Source: Verrucomicrobiaceae bacterium (GTDB lineage Bacteria > Verrucomicrobiota > Verrucomicrobiia > Verrucomicrobiales > Verrucomicrobiaceae). From it: 64,000 nt of DNA. The notes below the pieces were generated by a model. It was given only the letters and a program-made list of their open reading frames with translations, ran no database searches and was not told the origin of the DNA. The DNA lies in NCBI GenBank assembly GCA_016713035.1, contig JADJPW010000007.1:361435-425434 (forward strand), in the 5' to 3' direction. Each line of letters opens with the position of its first letter. Within the stretch, counting starts at the first letter, position 1. Positions 52,565 through 61,295 of this stretch are shown here, piece after piece. A program made the position numbers and the translations under genes.

Positions 52565-52918
52565 ATGAAAATACCCGGCGAAACACTCCAGGAAGATGAT
52601 GCCAGCGGCGAAGCTTGGTTTCGAAAAGGCGTGACCTTACTGGATGGTCGGAAGCGTGAGCGTGAGTTTGAAGAGGTGCTGAAAAAGCGGATGGAGCATC
52701 CAGCGCTCTACGAGCCTGGGTTTTGGATCGGGATGGCGATGGTGGTTCTTGCCGCTTGGGCGAGCACGTTGTCCAATGACCTTTGGCATCGCATCTTTTA
52801 CGCGCTTCTGCCATTGACCCAGATTTGCTCCGCGATGGAGGAGGCTTCCAAAAAGCGCATGAAGGCGATGATGGAGTGGATCGAATACCAAAAGACCAAA
52901 GAGACGCCGGGGAGCTGA
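52565..52918 (+). CDS. Small membrane protein, unknown function
   Basis: 117 residues: a charged N-terminal half (Glu-Asp-Asp-Ala-Ser-Gly-Glu-Ala-Trp), two hydrophobic segments (about 51-68 and 74-88) and a basic C-terminal helix (Lys-Lys-Arg-Met-Lys-Ala-Met-Met-Glu-Trp). No family recognised. The stop lies 10 bp before a long palindromic repeat. Confidence 0.5.
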   Translation: MKIPGETLQEDDASGEAWFRKGVTLLDGRKREREFEEVLKKRMEHPALYEPGFWIGMAMVVLAAWASTLSNDLWHRIFYALLPLTQICSAMEEASKKRMKAMMEWIEYQKTKETPGS

Positions 52919-52928
52919 TGGAAGTCGC

Positions 52929-53090
52929 GGCAGCGTCGTGGAGTGCGTGTGGCAAGCCTTGGCGCGACACCGCTGTCGTGTGCCGGACGGTAGGTAGAGG
53001 CCAAAAAGCACTCTTCCAGCTCTCGACAGCGGTGTCGCCGATGCGAGGTTTCGCACTCGCATCTCTGCCACCGCACTCCACGACGCTGCC
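52929..53090. repeat. 162-bp nested palindromic element
   Basis: Perfect outer arms GGCAGCGTCGTGGAGTGCG (52929-52947) and its complement (53072-53090), and perfect inner arms GCGACACCGCTGTCG (52964-52978) / CGACAGCGGTGTCGC (53024-53038), with a unique centre. Such nested elements without coding capacity are typical of MITEs or REP-type repeats. It fills most of the 197-bp gap before the 53116 gene. Confidence 0.8.
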
Positions 53091-53115
53091 GTGCTATACG
53101 GTTGTTTCAATTCAC

Positions 53116-53403
53116 TCAATTTGTCACCGATCTGACCAAAATGCTGGCGAGTGCCAGTACTAGGTAAGAGCAGACGATGATACGGCACACCTTGCGCACT
53201 CTTGGTTTTAGACCACATTGAGAAGCGATCACAAATGGAGCCACAATCCAAAGCGGGAGTCCGTAAAAGAGTAAATCGAACAGGATTCCATCGCTAGTTC
53301 CTCCGCAAATGAAGACCTTGGTGGCACCAATTAGTCCTAGCGGCAGAATGGTCATCATGAGCCCAAGAATGGTGCATTCGCATTCTTTGATGAAGCCCTT
53401 CAT
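53116..53403 (-). CDS. Small membrane protein, unknown function
   Basis: 95 residues with two or three hydrophobic segments (about 10-27, 40-62, 73-90) and an N-terminal Cys-Glu-Cys. No family recognised. It starts 3 bp after the avtA stop on the same strand, so it could be read from the avtA message; lower GC than avtA. Confidence 0.5.
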   Translation of the reverse strand: MKGFIKECECTILGLMMTILPLGLIGATKVFICGGTSDGILFDLLFYGLPLWIVAPFVIASQCGLKPRVRKVCRIIVCSYLVLALASILVRSVTN

Positions 53404-53406
53404 AGC

Positions 53407-54681
53407 TCAGAACAACTTGATGACCTCCTCCGCGATGATCTCCAGACCCTCCTGCACGATGTGCGGGGGCTGGGAGTAGGTGAGGCGGAGGCATTCGTTG
53501 GGGTGTTGCCAGGGCTGGTCGAGGCCGAAGGCGAAGTAGTGGCCGGGGATGACGAGGACCTTCCGCACTTTGAGGCGGCGATAAAGTTCGGCGGCGGGGA
53601 TGGGCAGGCCTTTGAGCCAGAGCCAGAGGAAGAAGGCGCCTTCCTGCGCATGCAGTGCCCATGGGACTTTTTCGCCGAGGGCGGCGGTGAGGATGGATTT
53701 GGCGTGATCGCTGCGTTCGCGATAAAACGGGCGGATGGTGTCGCGACCGAGCTTGATAAGCGTGTCGTCGGCGAGCAGCGGGGTGAGGATGGCTTGGCCG
53801 AGGTTGCCGTTCGAGAGCGCGGTGATGGCGTTCATGTTCGACAAGGCCTTCACGATGGGTGCGTCGGCGACGACGATGGCATTCCGCACGCCGGGGAGGC
53901 CGACTTTGCTCATGCTGATGCTGAAGATCATGCCGGGCTGCCATTTCGGCTGGAAGCCGTTGTGGATGACGCCGGGGAAGGGATGGCCGTAGGCGTTGTC
54001 GATGATGAGCGGGATGTTTTGAGCCGCGCAGAGGGCGTGGAGGCTCTGGAACTCGTTTTCGGTCAAAACATTGCCGGTGGGGTTCGTGGGGCAGCTCACG
54101 GCCATGGCGGCGATGCTGGGATCGAGGCGCAGGCGGTCGAAATCGACGTGGTATTTGATCTCGTGTGGGCCGGTCTCGGTGATTTTGGGCAAACAGGCGG
54201 TGAACTGGCCTTCGCAGAGTGCTTGGTTGGCGTAGCCGATGTACTCGGGCAGCAGCGGGAAGAGCACGCGGCGCTTTTTGTCGGCGGTGTCGCCTGCGAG
54301 GAGGTTGTAGAGCAAGAAGCACGCACTCTGGCTGCTGGGCAAAACGGCGATGTTTTCGCGTGTGACATCCCATCCGCACTCGCGGCGCAAAAAGCCCGCC
54401 ATGGCCTCGCGAAAGAGCGGATTGCCGCCAGGCGGGTCGTAGTTGAGCAGTGCCCGGTCGATGCTGCCATCGGCCAGCATCTCGGCGATGCGCTGACGCC
54501 ACAGCGCCTGAGCCTGCGGGATGGCGGCGGGTTGCCCGCCGCCGAGCATGCGCATGTCTGGATGGAGAGACAATGCCTCGCCGAGGTCGTCCATGAGCTC
54601 CTGGATGCCACTGGGGCCTCCTAAACGGTGCCCAATATCCGAAAAGAGAGTCTGTGGTGGAATTCCTGATTCGTTTTGCAT
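53407..54681 (-). CDS. avtA: Valine-pyruvate aminotransferase
   Basis: 424 residues of the fold-I PLP aminotransferases. Distinctive AvtA phrases: Leu-Gly-Gly-Gly-Gln-Pro-Ala-Ala-Ile-Pro, Asn-Tyr-Asp-Pro-Pro-Gly-Gly, Ser-Ser-Gln-Ser-Ala-Cys-Phe, Pro-Glu-Tyr-Ile-Gly-Tyr-Ala, Pro-Thr-Asn-Pro-Thr-Gly-Asn-Val, Asp-Asn-Ala-Tyr-Gly-His-Pro-Phe-Pro-Gly and the PLP Lys259 in Ser-Met-Ser-Lys-Val-Gly-Leu-Pro-Gly. Catalyses transfer between valine/alanine and their keto acids in the cytosol. The hemA gene lies upstream on the same strand, 35 bp away. Confidence 0.93.
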   Translation of the reverse strand: MQNESGIPPQTLFSDIGHRLGGPSGIQELMDDLGEALSLHPDMRMLGGGQPAAIPQAQALWRQRIAEMLADGSIDRALLNYDPPGGNPLFREAMAGFLRRECGWDVTRENIAVLPSSQSACFLLYNLLAGDTADKKRRVLFPLLPEYIGYANQALCEGQFTACLPKITETGPHEIKYHVDFDRLRLDPSIAAMAVSCPTNPTGNVLTENEFQSLHALCAAQNIPLIIDNAYGHPFPGVIHNGFQPKWQPGMIFSISMSKVGLPGVRNAIVVADAPIVKALSNMNAITALSNGNLGQAILTPLLADDTLIKLGRDTIRPFYRERSDHAKSILTAALGEKVPWALHAQEGAFFLWLWLKGLPIPAAELYRRLKVRKVLVIPGHYFAFGLDQPWQHPNECLRLTYSQPPHIVQEGLEIIAEEVIKLF

Positions 54682-54716
54682 CGGCGGAGCATGACTCAGG
54701 ATTCAGGAATCTAAAA

Positions 54717-55766
54717 TCAGGAATTCAAATACCCGTACTTCGTGAGCTGCTCCTCGATGATGCGCTCACAGGCCACGAGCTGGCGCTCGCGCTCACGGCG
54801 GCCGTCGTCGGCGATGGCTTGGAGCGCATCAATGTCGTAGAGATAGACCCCTTCGATGTCATTGACGGCGGGATCGACATCACGCGGCACGGCGATGTCG
54901 ATGATGAGCAGCGGCTGCCAGCGGCGCTTGCGCATGACTTGGTCGATCTGCTCCGGCTTGATGACGAAATGCGGGGCACTGGTGCTGCTGATGATGACAT
55001 CGACTTCATGCAGGGCGTGCTCCCATTCGTCGAACTTCATCGCGCGGCCCTTCATCTCCTCTGCGAGCTCCACGGCCTTGTCATAGCTGCGGTTGGAGAC
55101 GATGATGCTCTTCGCTCCGCGACTGAGGAGGCTCTGGGCGCAGGTGCGGCTCATCTCCCCGGCTCCGACGAGCATGACGCGGCATTCTTTGAGGTCATGA
55201 ACCTTCTCGGCGAGGTCCACGGCGACACTGCCGACGCTGGTGCTGCCACGCTGGATGCTGGTGTCGTTGCGCACTTTTTTGCCGACGCTGAAGGCTTGCT
55301 GAAAGAGCTTGTTGAGCGCTTTGCCAGTGGTGCCGGTTTGCAGCGCGGTCTGGTAGGCGGCTTTGACCTGGCCGAAGATCTCCGTCTCGCCCAAAACCAT
55401 CGAATCAAGGCCGCTGACGACGCGGAAGAGGTGCCGCGCAGCCTCTGCGGCATCGAGATGGTAAAGCACCATCGCATCCGCGTGCTCGGGCTGGAGCTGG
55501 AAATGCGAAACCAGGAAGTCACGCAGCGCGGCGTGGCTCTGTGGGCCATTTTCCAGCTCATGCGCGGCGTAGAGCTCTACGCGGTTGCAGGTGCTCAGCA
55601 CCACGCATTCACCGAAACCGGGTAGATCACGGATGTGCTGCACTGCGACTGGTACGACGGCCTCTGGGAAGGCTAGGCGCTCACGCACCTCGACGGGCGT
55701 GGTTTTGTAGTTCAGCCCCACGCAGACGAGGGTGCCGGGGGTCTGGATGTCTGGCAGCTCAGGCAT
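54717..55766 (-). CDS. hemA: Glutamyl-tRNA reductase, short form
   Basis: 349 residues. Signature residues: Gly-Leu-Asn-Tyr-Lys-Thr-Thr-Pro-Val-Glu-Val-Arg-Glu-Arg (17-30), the nucleophile Ser-Thr-Cys-Asn-Arg-Val-Glu (Cys60), Gly-Leu-Asp-Ser-Met-Val-Leu-Gly-Glu and the NADPH site Leu-Val-Gly-Ala-Gly-Glu-Met. Reduces glutamyl-tRNA to glutamate-1-semialdehyde, the first step of haem synthesis. The family is usually 410-460 residues; here the C-terminal dimerisation domain is almost absent (stop shortly after the spinal helix). Its start overlaps the ccsA/hemX-like gene by 8 bp. Confidence 0.93.
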   Translation of the reverse strand: MPELPDIQTPGTLVCVGLNYKTTPVEVRERLAFPEAVVPVAVQHIRDLPGFGECVVLSTCNRVELYAAHELENGPQSHAALRDFLVSHFQLQPEHADAMVLYHLDAAEAARHLFRVVSGLDSMVLGETEIFGQVKAAYQTALQTGTTGKALNKLFQQAFSVGKKVRNDTSIQRGSTSVGSVAVDLAEKVHDLKECRVMLVGAGEMSRTCAQSLLSRGAKSIIVSNRSYDKAVELAEEMKGRAMKFDEWEHALHEVDVIISSTSAPHFVIKPEQIDQVMRKRRWQPLLIIDIAVPRDVDPAVNDIEGVYLYDIDALQAIADDGRRERERQLVACERIIEEQLTKYGYLNS

Positions 55767-56535
55767 GCGTCACGATCCAGAGCGAGATGAAGGGCAGCAC
55801 AAAACCTGCCACCGCCAGCCACGCCATCCGGCGCGGTGAGGAGACATGTCGCCACATGAGAAACGCGATCGCGGCATACAGCCCCCAGACGACCCACGAG
55901 AAAATGAGCTTCGGATTCGACACGGGCGTATCGAGCGCGAAGGAGATGCCCAGCGCCACACTCAGCAGCGCCAGCCCCAGCGTGACGAGCCGCTGAATGG
56001 CCAACGCCAGTCCCTGGATGGGCGGCAATTGATAGAACAATCCACCGATGCGGTGCTGCTTCAGCATCCGCTCCTGCACGAGGTACATCACCCCCGTGAT
56101 GCAGGCCAGCGCAAAGGCCGCGTAGGCGATCAGCGCCACGGCGGCATGCAGCTCGACGAGCGCATTGATTTTCCCTTTCGGAGCATAGGGCTCAAAACCT
56201 GCCACCAGGGCCAGAATCTGCATCACCGTCACCAGCGGTGCCGTGAAGACCCCGAGCAGCGAGAGCCGGAATCCTGAGCCCACGAGGAAATAGAGCAGCA
56301 CGATGCTCCACGCGATGAACACCAAAATATCCGCCAAGCTCTTCATCGGACACTGGCGCACCTCCTGGCCACGCAGGTAGATAAAACCGGTCTGAAGCAC
56401 GAAACCCGCCGCCATCAGCGCGATGCGTGCCCGCGCCTGCTTCCACACGCCCGATTTCAGCGCCAGCAGGGCCTGCACCACCGCACTGGCAAAGACCAGC
56501 GTGGCGGCGAGCAGGAGCAGGGTGGACAGGTTCAT
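55759..56535 (-). CDS. CcsA/HemX-like haem-handling membrane protein
   Basis: 258 residues from ATG 56535 with about seven or eight membrane spans. The pattern Trp-Ser-Ile-Val-Leu-Leu-Tyr-Phe-Leu-Val-Gly, Leu-His-Ala-Ala-Val-Ala-Leu-Ile-Ala-Tyr and Ser-Trp-Val-Val-Trp-Gly-Leu-Tyr-Ala matches the cytochrome c assembly (CcsA/CcmC/HemX) family. An 8-bp overlap with hemA is the hemX-hemA arrangement known from Bacillus, where HemX lowers HemA levels, so HemX is favoured over a cytochrome c lyase. The ATG at 56598 adds 21 residues not seen in relatives. Confidence 0.8.
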   Translation of the reverse strand: MNLSTLLLLAATLVFASAVVQALLALKSGVWKQARARIALMAAGFVLQTGFIYLRGQEVRQCPMKSLADILVFIAWSIVLLYFLVGSGFRLSLLGVFTAPLVTVMQILALVAGFEPYAPKGKINALVELHAAVALIAYAAFALACITGVMYLVQERMLKQHRIGGLFYQLPPIQGLALAIQRLVTLGLALLSVALGISFALDTPVSNPKLIFSWVVWGLYAAIAFLMWRHVSSPRRMAWLAVAGFVLPFISLWIVTHA

Positions 56536-56644
56536 GAAAAAGTGGGGGCAGATACTCGCGAGCACTGGCACTCTCCGCAAGGCTGGAGCGTGCTCCATTC
56601 TTGCGTACGCACGGTCGGAGCGGCTCTATACAGGATCAGAGGCG

Positions 56645-57760
56645 TCATCCGCGGCGGTTTTGCTGCTGCTGCTGAGTGTGCTGGGGGTGATGCGCAGCAG
56701 GTCCACGCAGAGGCGCGGGCTTATTCACAGAAGCGCGGCGCAGACGGTCCATCATGGCGATACCCATGCCGTGCTCATGCATCGGCTCGGCGATGATCTC
56801 GTCCACGCCCAGTTCATCGAGCCGGCGCAGGCAGTGAAAGAAGCGCACCGCCGCCTCTGGCAGCTTCCCGCTGCCAGGACTCAGCATCATCACCTCCACC
56901 CAATCATGCAGACCTGCGTAGCCATCGCGCTCCTCACCGCTCAGACTCAGTAGCGCATAGCGTTTCCCTTCCTCGGCGTGGAAATCAGATGGACGAGTCA
57001 GCAGGCGCAGCGGAGTGCGCGGGGCATAATGCTTCGCGAGCTGGCCCGGTGCATCCGAGGCACTGTCATCCAAAATCGTGCGCGGAGCTAGCTGCACACG
57101 GCCATAGGGCTTCAGCTCCTCCGGAGTCAGCGGCCCGGGCCGCACGATGGTGATCAGCGGCTTCGGCTGGGCGGCCTCGATGCGCACGATGGTGGACTCC
57201 AGGCCGTGCAGACTGGCTCCGCCATCGAGAATGAGTGGGATACGGCCCTCCAGCTCGCTCATCACCGCACCCGCGCTCGTCGGGCTGATGGAGCCGAAGC
57301 GGTTCGCGCTCGGAGCAGCCAGTGGACGCTCCAGCGTGGCCACCACCCGGCGAAAGACCGGATTGCTACTCACACGCACCGCCACCGTCGGCAGCCCAGC
57401 GGTGACGAGATCTGGCACGCAGGCCTTTTTCGGCAGCAGCAGCGTCAGGGGGCCAGGCCAGAATTTCTCCACCAGGCGCTTCACCACGGGTTCGATGTCC
57501 GCCGGCACCTCGGCCACGGTATCGAGCATGTTTTTGTGCGGCAGATGCACGATGAGGGGATCAAAACTGGGCCGCTCCTTCGCCTCGAAGATTTTCGCCA
57601 CCGCCGCCGCGTTCAGCGCATCCGCCGCGAGTCCATAGACCGTCTCCGTGGGCAGCGCCACCACCTCTCCCGCGCGGAGCAGCGCCACTGCATCATCCAC
57701 CGCCTGGTGAAGTAAAGGTGGCTCGTCCGTAGCTGCGATGCGTGTGGTGTAAGTGGGCAT
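56645..57760 (-). CDS. L-threonylcarbamoyladenylate synthase (Sua5 type)
   Basis: 371 residues from ATG 57760, with the YrdC/Sua5 catalytic domain (about 20-210): Leu-Arg-Ala-Gly-Glu-Val-Val-Ala-Leu-Pro-Thr-Glu-Thr-Val-Tyr-Gly-Leu, Phe-Trp-Pro-Gly-Pro-Leu-Thr-Leu, Pro-Leu-Ala-Ala-Pro-Ser-Ala-Asn, and Gly-Leu-Glu-Ser-Thr-Ile-Val. Then a Sua5 C-terminal domain beginning Ala-Pro-Gly-Gln-Leu-Ala-Lys-His-Tyr-Ala-Pro. Makes the precursor of t6A37 in tRNA. The tail is Pro/His/Gln-rich with a poly-Gln run and is not part of the fold. Confidence 0.93.
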   Translation of the reverse strand: MPTYTTRIAATDEPPLLHQAVDDAVALLRAGEVVALPTETVYGLAADALNAAAVAKIFEAKERPSFDPLIVHLPHKNMLDTVAEVPADIEPVVKRLVEKFWPGPLTLLLPKKACVPDLVTAGLPTVAVRVSSNPVFRRVVATLERPLAAPSANRFGSISPTSAGAVMSELEGRIPLILDGGASLHGLESTIVRIEAAQPKPLITIVRPGPLTPEELKPYGRVQLAPRTILDDSASDAPGQLAKHYAPRTPLRLLTRPSDFHAEEGKRYALLSLSGEERDGYAGLHDWVEVMMLSPGSGKLPEAAVRFFHCLRRLDELGVDEIIAEPMHEHGMGIAMMDRLRRASVNKPAPLRGPAAHHPQHTQQQQQNRRG

Positions 57761-57862
57761 GAACCCCCTGTGATGCCGCAAAAAGCCACGAAGGAAACCA
57801 AAAACCTCGCCACCCGCCGCCTCCAGGTTGGAAACACACTATCGAATCAGCAGATTACCTTC

Positions 57863-58402
57863 TCATAAAACCTCCTGCTTGGCTTTTTGGATGGCGTTGA
57901 GCAAGGACTGTCTCCGTTGATGATGCGCGTTCTCGAAACGTGCGATCTCCTTTATTTCCCGAGCGGACTTGTGGTAGGCCTGCACAAAAAAGTAGCCCAT
58001 TCCCGCTGCCGCTAGTCCAAGAAAGACAAGGCGTGTCAGGCCGCTTGTTGCCACAACAACACATAGAGCGGGCAAAATGAAAAATCCGATCAGCAGGTTC
58101 ATGAAAGCAGTGCCAGGGCTAGCTTTCCAATCAACCAGGGCTCCGCTGACCAAGTGCTCGACCCCATGCCAGTCTCGGTCCAATTGCTCTAACTCATTTT
58201 GCAGGGCGATAAGTCGGAGCGTCTTCGCACTCTCCGAACTGGACTCCTGAATCTGCTCCAGAATGCGTGAATGCGACTGCGTCGCTTGGCGCACGATCTC
58301 CAGCGGTGTAGCGCAGTGCGCACAGGTGATGAAGCGCACGCTTTCATCAGCGACGTGCAGCGGTGCACCGCAGCGCTGGCAAAGGATACTCAGGACATTC
58401 AT
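57863..58402 (-). CDS. Zinc-ribbon membrane protein, unknown function
   Basis: 179 residues from ATG 58402. An N-terminal zinc ribbon (Cys-Gln-Arg-Cys-Gly and Cys-Ala-His-Cys) is followed by a helix, then two membrane segments (about 100-115 and 121-136) and a C-terminal basic helix. The longer frame to 58444 would put a hydrophobic piece ahead of the ribbon and is not favoured. No family recognised. Not obviously linked to the Sua5-type gene downstream. Confidence 0.6.
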   Translation of the reverse strand: MNVLSILCQRCGAPLHVADESVRFITCAHCATPLEIVRQATQSHSRILEQIQESSSESAKTLRLIALQNELEQLDRDWHGVEHLVSGALVDWKASPGTAFMNLLIGFFILPALCVVVATSGLTRLVFLGLAAAGMGYFFVQAYHKSAREIKEIARFENAHHQRRQSLLNAIQKAKQEVL

Positions 58403-58604
58403 GGCCGCGATTCTGTGAAATCCACCAAGGAACGTCAATTCCACAGACCAAAAGATTTTCCCGCTCTGATGGCTTCGGCTTTGTCATCCCGCCTCCACCA
58501 TCATTAAAGTCTGCTCATCTCTGCGGTGAATTGAATCAGCTACACATGTTGAGTCATTGACACGTATTGGGCGTTCGCTCAATCTCCTAGTAGCACTCAA
58601 CGAA

Positions 58605-59120
58605 ATGAAGACCGTCGCAGTAACCATAGCCATTATCACAGCTTTTCTGGGCGATGTCTTCGCCACATCTTTTGCGCCGCCCAAAGATCGCCTTGTGAAG
58701 TCTGAAAACGAACACTTTGTGCTTCGAGTACATGCAAAGAACGGAAAGCACGAGGTATTTGCTGCCAAGAACCCGAAGCGGGTTTTGTGGTCATTTACGC
58801 GTCCAATTTGGCACGATGAGTATTTCGTGTCTGACGATGGTTCGCGAGTCGTCTGGATTGCTTGGGAGTTTGTGAAGACCGACGAACTTCAGAACAATGC
58901 TGTCGAGATTTGGAGCAAGGACGGTATCGCCAAGAAGGCCAGCTTTAAAGAAGTTGGAGACATCCACAGACCCTCTTCTGAGCAGGTTGCTCCTATTGGG
59001 GACTTTTGGAGGATCTGGCGAGATGACTGCACCTGCAAAAATGGCATTATCACGCTTCTGCAACGACGAAAGAACAGCGTCCGAGTGGACCTCAACCATA
59101 CAACCATCACAAAGGGATAG
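58605..59120 (+). CDS. Small exported protein, unknown function
   Basis: 171 residues from ATG 58605 with a signal peptide ending Phe-Ala-Thr (about 21). The mature protein is mainly strands: Phe-Val-Leu-Arg-Val-His-Ala, Val-Leu-Trp-Ser-Phe, Tyr-Phe-Val-Ser-Asp-Asp-Gly-Ser-Arg-Val-Val-Trp-Ile; these look like one or two beta-propeller blades (the Ser-Asp-Asp-Gly-Ser-Arg-Val turn). Lower GC than the surrounding core. Followed after 5 bp by the next gene. Confidence 0.6.
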   Translation: MKTVAVTIAIITAFLGDVFATSFAPPKDRLVKSENEHFVLRVHAKNGKHEVFAAKNPKRVLWSFTRPIWHDEYFVSDDGSRVVWIAWEFVKTDELQNNAVEIWSKDGIAKKASFKEVGDIHRPSSEQVAPIGDFWRIWRDDCTCKNGIITLLQRRKNSVRVDLNHTTITKG

Positions 59121-59125
59121 ATAAC

Positions 59126-59617
59126 ATGACCATCCCCGTGAAAAGCAAGAGCCCCGGCAATCTGACAGGACTCCCTGCGGAGCACGATTTTGACCCATTG
59201 GGTGGTTGTCTTGATGCACAGAATGCATGGCGAAACTTCGGTGGACTCACCGTGCCCGAAGCGCTGACGAAGTTCCGCGAGAACCCGATTCATTATCAGG
59301 AGGATTTCATGTTCATGGGAGGCCGCGCTTTTGTGTTCTATTTCCCTGTGCTGGATACCTTTCTTCGAGAGTTTGTGACTTCAGAGCATGACGATGGCTC
59401 TTTGGCTGCGATTGTCGGTTCCCTTGTCGCCGCGCAGTTTGGATGGCCCACGGCTTCGGCCCTTTTCCCGATTCACCCCGCTATTCGTTCCCTCGCCGAC
59501 TACGTCTGCACCCACACAGAGCGATTCGCGGACGATCCTGATGACCAGCGAAGGATCGCCAGAGATTGGCAGCCGGTTTATAGTGCGCTTGCATCTGTAT
59601 CACAGCTGACCTTGTAG
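59126..59617 (+). CDS. Small soluble protein, unknown function
   Basis: 163 residues. No signal peptide and no membrane span; mixed helices with conserved-looking Asp-Pro-Leu-Gly-Gly-Cys and Asp-Phe-Met-Phe-Met-Gly. No family recognised. Probably co-transcribed with 58605-59120 (5-bp gap). Its stop codon lies at the edge of the family B palindrome at 59617-59680, which suggests the repeat may replace or serve as its terminator. Confidence 0.55.
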   Translation: MTIPVKSKSPGNLTGLPAEHDFDPLGGCLDAQNAWRNFGGLTVPEALTKFRENPIHYQEDFMFMGGRAFVFYFPVLDTFLREFVTSEHDDGSLAAIVGSLVAAQFGWPTASALFPIHPAIRSLADYVCTHTERFADDPDDQRRIARDWQPVYSALASVSQLTL

Positions 59618-59680
59618 CGCTGATAGGACGCTGATAAATGAGTTTGGAATTAGAGTCACGTCAGCGTCGAATTAGCGGTT
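59617..59680. repeat. Dispersed imperfect palindrome, family B copy 2
   Basis: Starts in GCGCTGATA and ends in ATTAGCGGTT; shares the GACGCTGAT / TCAGCGTC modules with 1933-2008. An IS4-type element begins 8 bp beyond it. Confidence 0.7.
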
Positions 59681-59687
59681 TAAAATC

Positions 59688-61226
59688 AATGCCGCTAAGC
59701 AAAAGGGTCGATGATGAGATCGTCGCTGGCTTGGAGAGAAGAGGTCGAGAGCAGGCGTGGCCATTTGCTCACGGGCTGTCGCACCTTGCGCTGGCAACTA
59801 CGTCTTCGTCGCGCTGGCAACGCGGCTTGGGCGATTTGCTCTCGCACTCGGCGCACCAGCACTCCTTGTGCCGCCTCGTCCATGAGGCCCTGCGCTGCCT
59901 CCAGCACCAGTAGCAGCGCTACGGTGTGCTCCAAACAGTGGCTCATGCTGATGCGCAGCGCTCCTGCCCTGCCGGACTTCTTCATCCTCACTGCTCTGTG
60001 CGCAGGCTAGTCGCTCCTCAGCCACCAGTGAGCTGGCGATGAGGAGCGCGGCGAGTTCTTGCTGTGCTGTCTCAGTGCGTTGTGCGCTGAGCAAATGCCC
60101 TCCGTGAAGCACGAGCTTGAGTTCTTTGTAAAAGACTTCCTGTTCCCAGCGCTTCGCATACAACGTCAACAACTCACGCGCACTGCCCTGCTGCACGCTC
60201 AGGCTCGTCCACAGCCGCACCTTCACCCACTCTCCAGCGGCGTTGCGCACTCGCCCCACGATCTCGCGCACTGGCAACTCGCTCTGGCGCATCGGCGGAT
60301 GTTTGCGCGGGCGGCCCCGCGCTTTGTTCGCCTCGGGTGTCTGCTTCTCGTCAGCTTTGGACGGAGCTGTTGTTGACGAGTCTGCGCATGGGCTCTCACG
60401 CTCGCGCAGACTCACCACCACCTCCGCACTGCCATCGGCATGCACGCTTTGCACTCGCACGGAGAGCTTTGCCGCACTCGGACCAAAAAGTGACTCTGCG
60501 TGCGCTGCGAATGTTTTTGCAGTTCTTTGAGCATCGGAGCCTGCCCGCCAGCGGTCGGCGATGAGCAGGCTGCGAGCCTGGTAGCGCGGCGAGCAACGGA
60601 TCGGCCAGCGATTTCTCATTGAGCGCGCAGTGACATCGATACGGCCAGCGGTGCATGGGTGCCGAGCTCGACCAGCGTGCTCATGGAGAGCTTGGCAAAG
60701 GCTGCCTGCGCACGACGACTGCGGCTTTTGGGCACTTGGGCGTTGATCTGCACGGTGTTAAGCAGGTTCCACTGCCCACCGTCGATGCCGACCAAGCGCA
60801 GCCCGGCGAAAAACACGCTGGATGCCGCTGCTCACAGGCTAGCGGCACCAGGGAGTGGCGCATGCAGGCATCGAAAGCTTGGGTGGATATCTTCAAACGA
60901 CGCTGGCTTAGCGCCGCGGAGCCCGATGCGCACAGCAAAATAACGACCGATGATCTGCTGTAGGCTGCCGCAAGCGTGCAGACTTTGGGCGACCATGCCG
61001 GCGATGAGTTGCCAACCGAGAAGTTTGCGTCGCGGCCCTTGGTGCGTTGGCTCTGCCCGCAGTTCCTCGGGCAACTGCTCGACGCCGAGTTTTTTTGCGG
61101 ATGCGTGCAGAGATGATGTTCGTATCGCGGTGGGCTGGATGGCTTACCATCTACCGCTAGTTGACTCAGCTACTCAGTTGTACAGCACTCTTTTCGCTCC
61201 TCTTCGCTTTTTTGCTTAGCGGCATT
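59688..61226. mobile_element. IS4-family element, degenerate
   Basis: Bounded by inverted ends: AATGCCGCTAAGCAAAA (59688-59704) and its complement (61210-61226), giving a 1539-bp element, normal for the family. No clear target duplication was found. Its transposase is on the minus strand and is broken (see 59798-61150). Confidence 0.8.
59798..61150 (-). pseudogene. IS4-family transposase with several frameshifts and a stop
   Basis: Pieces of one transposase in at least three frames: from 61150 Arg-Ile-Arg-Lys-Lys; after a slip in a seven-A run (61088-61094) Leu-Gly-Val-Glu-Gln-Leu-Pro-Glu-Glu-Leu; an in-frame stop at about 60832; then Leu-Val-Gly-Ile-Asp-Gly-Gly-Gln-Trp (catalytic Asp), Leu-Leu-Ile-Ala-Asp-Arg (second Asp) and Arg-Trp-Glu-Gln-Glu-Val-Phe-Tyr-Lys-Glu-Leu-Lys (catalytic Glu with the Tyr-Arg-Lys type helix). 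The order on the minus strand is the normal Asp-Asp-Glu order. Not functional as it stands. Confidence 0.85.
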
Positions 61227-61295
61227 GCAGCTAGACCGGTTCTCAAAAAGAATGTCATATTGAGGCTGTACTTTTTAGAATTTCGGTAATTATTA

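Noticed and set aside
53461..54624. 387-residue open frame opposite avtA
   Set aside because: Antisense shadow of avtA, rich in Gly/Asp/Val/Ala with no motifs.
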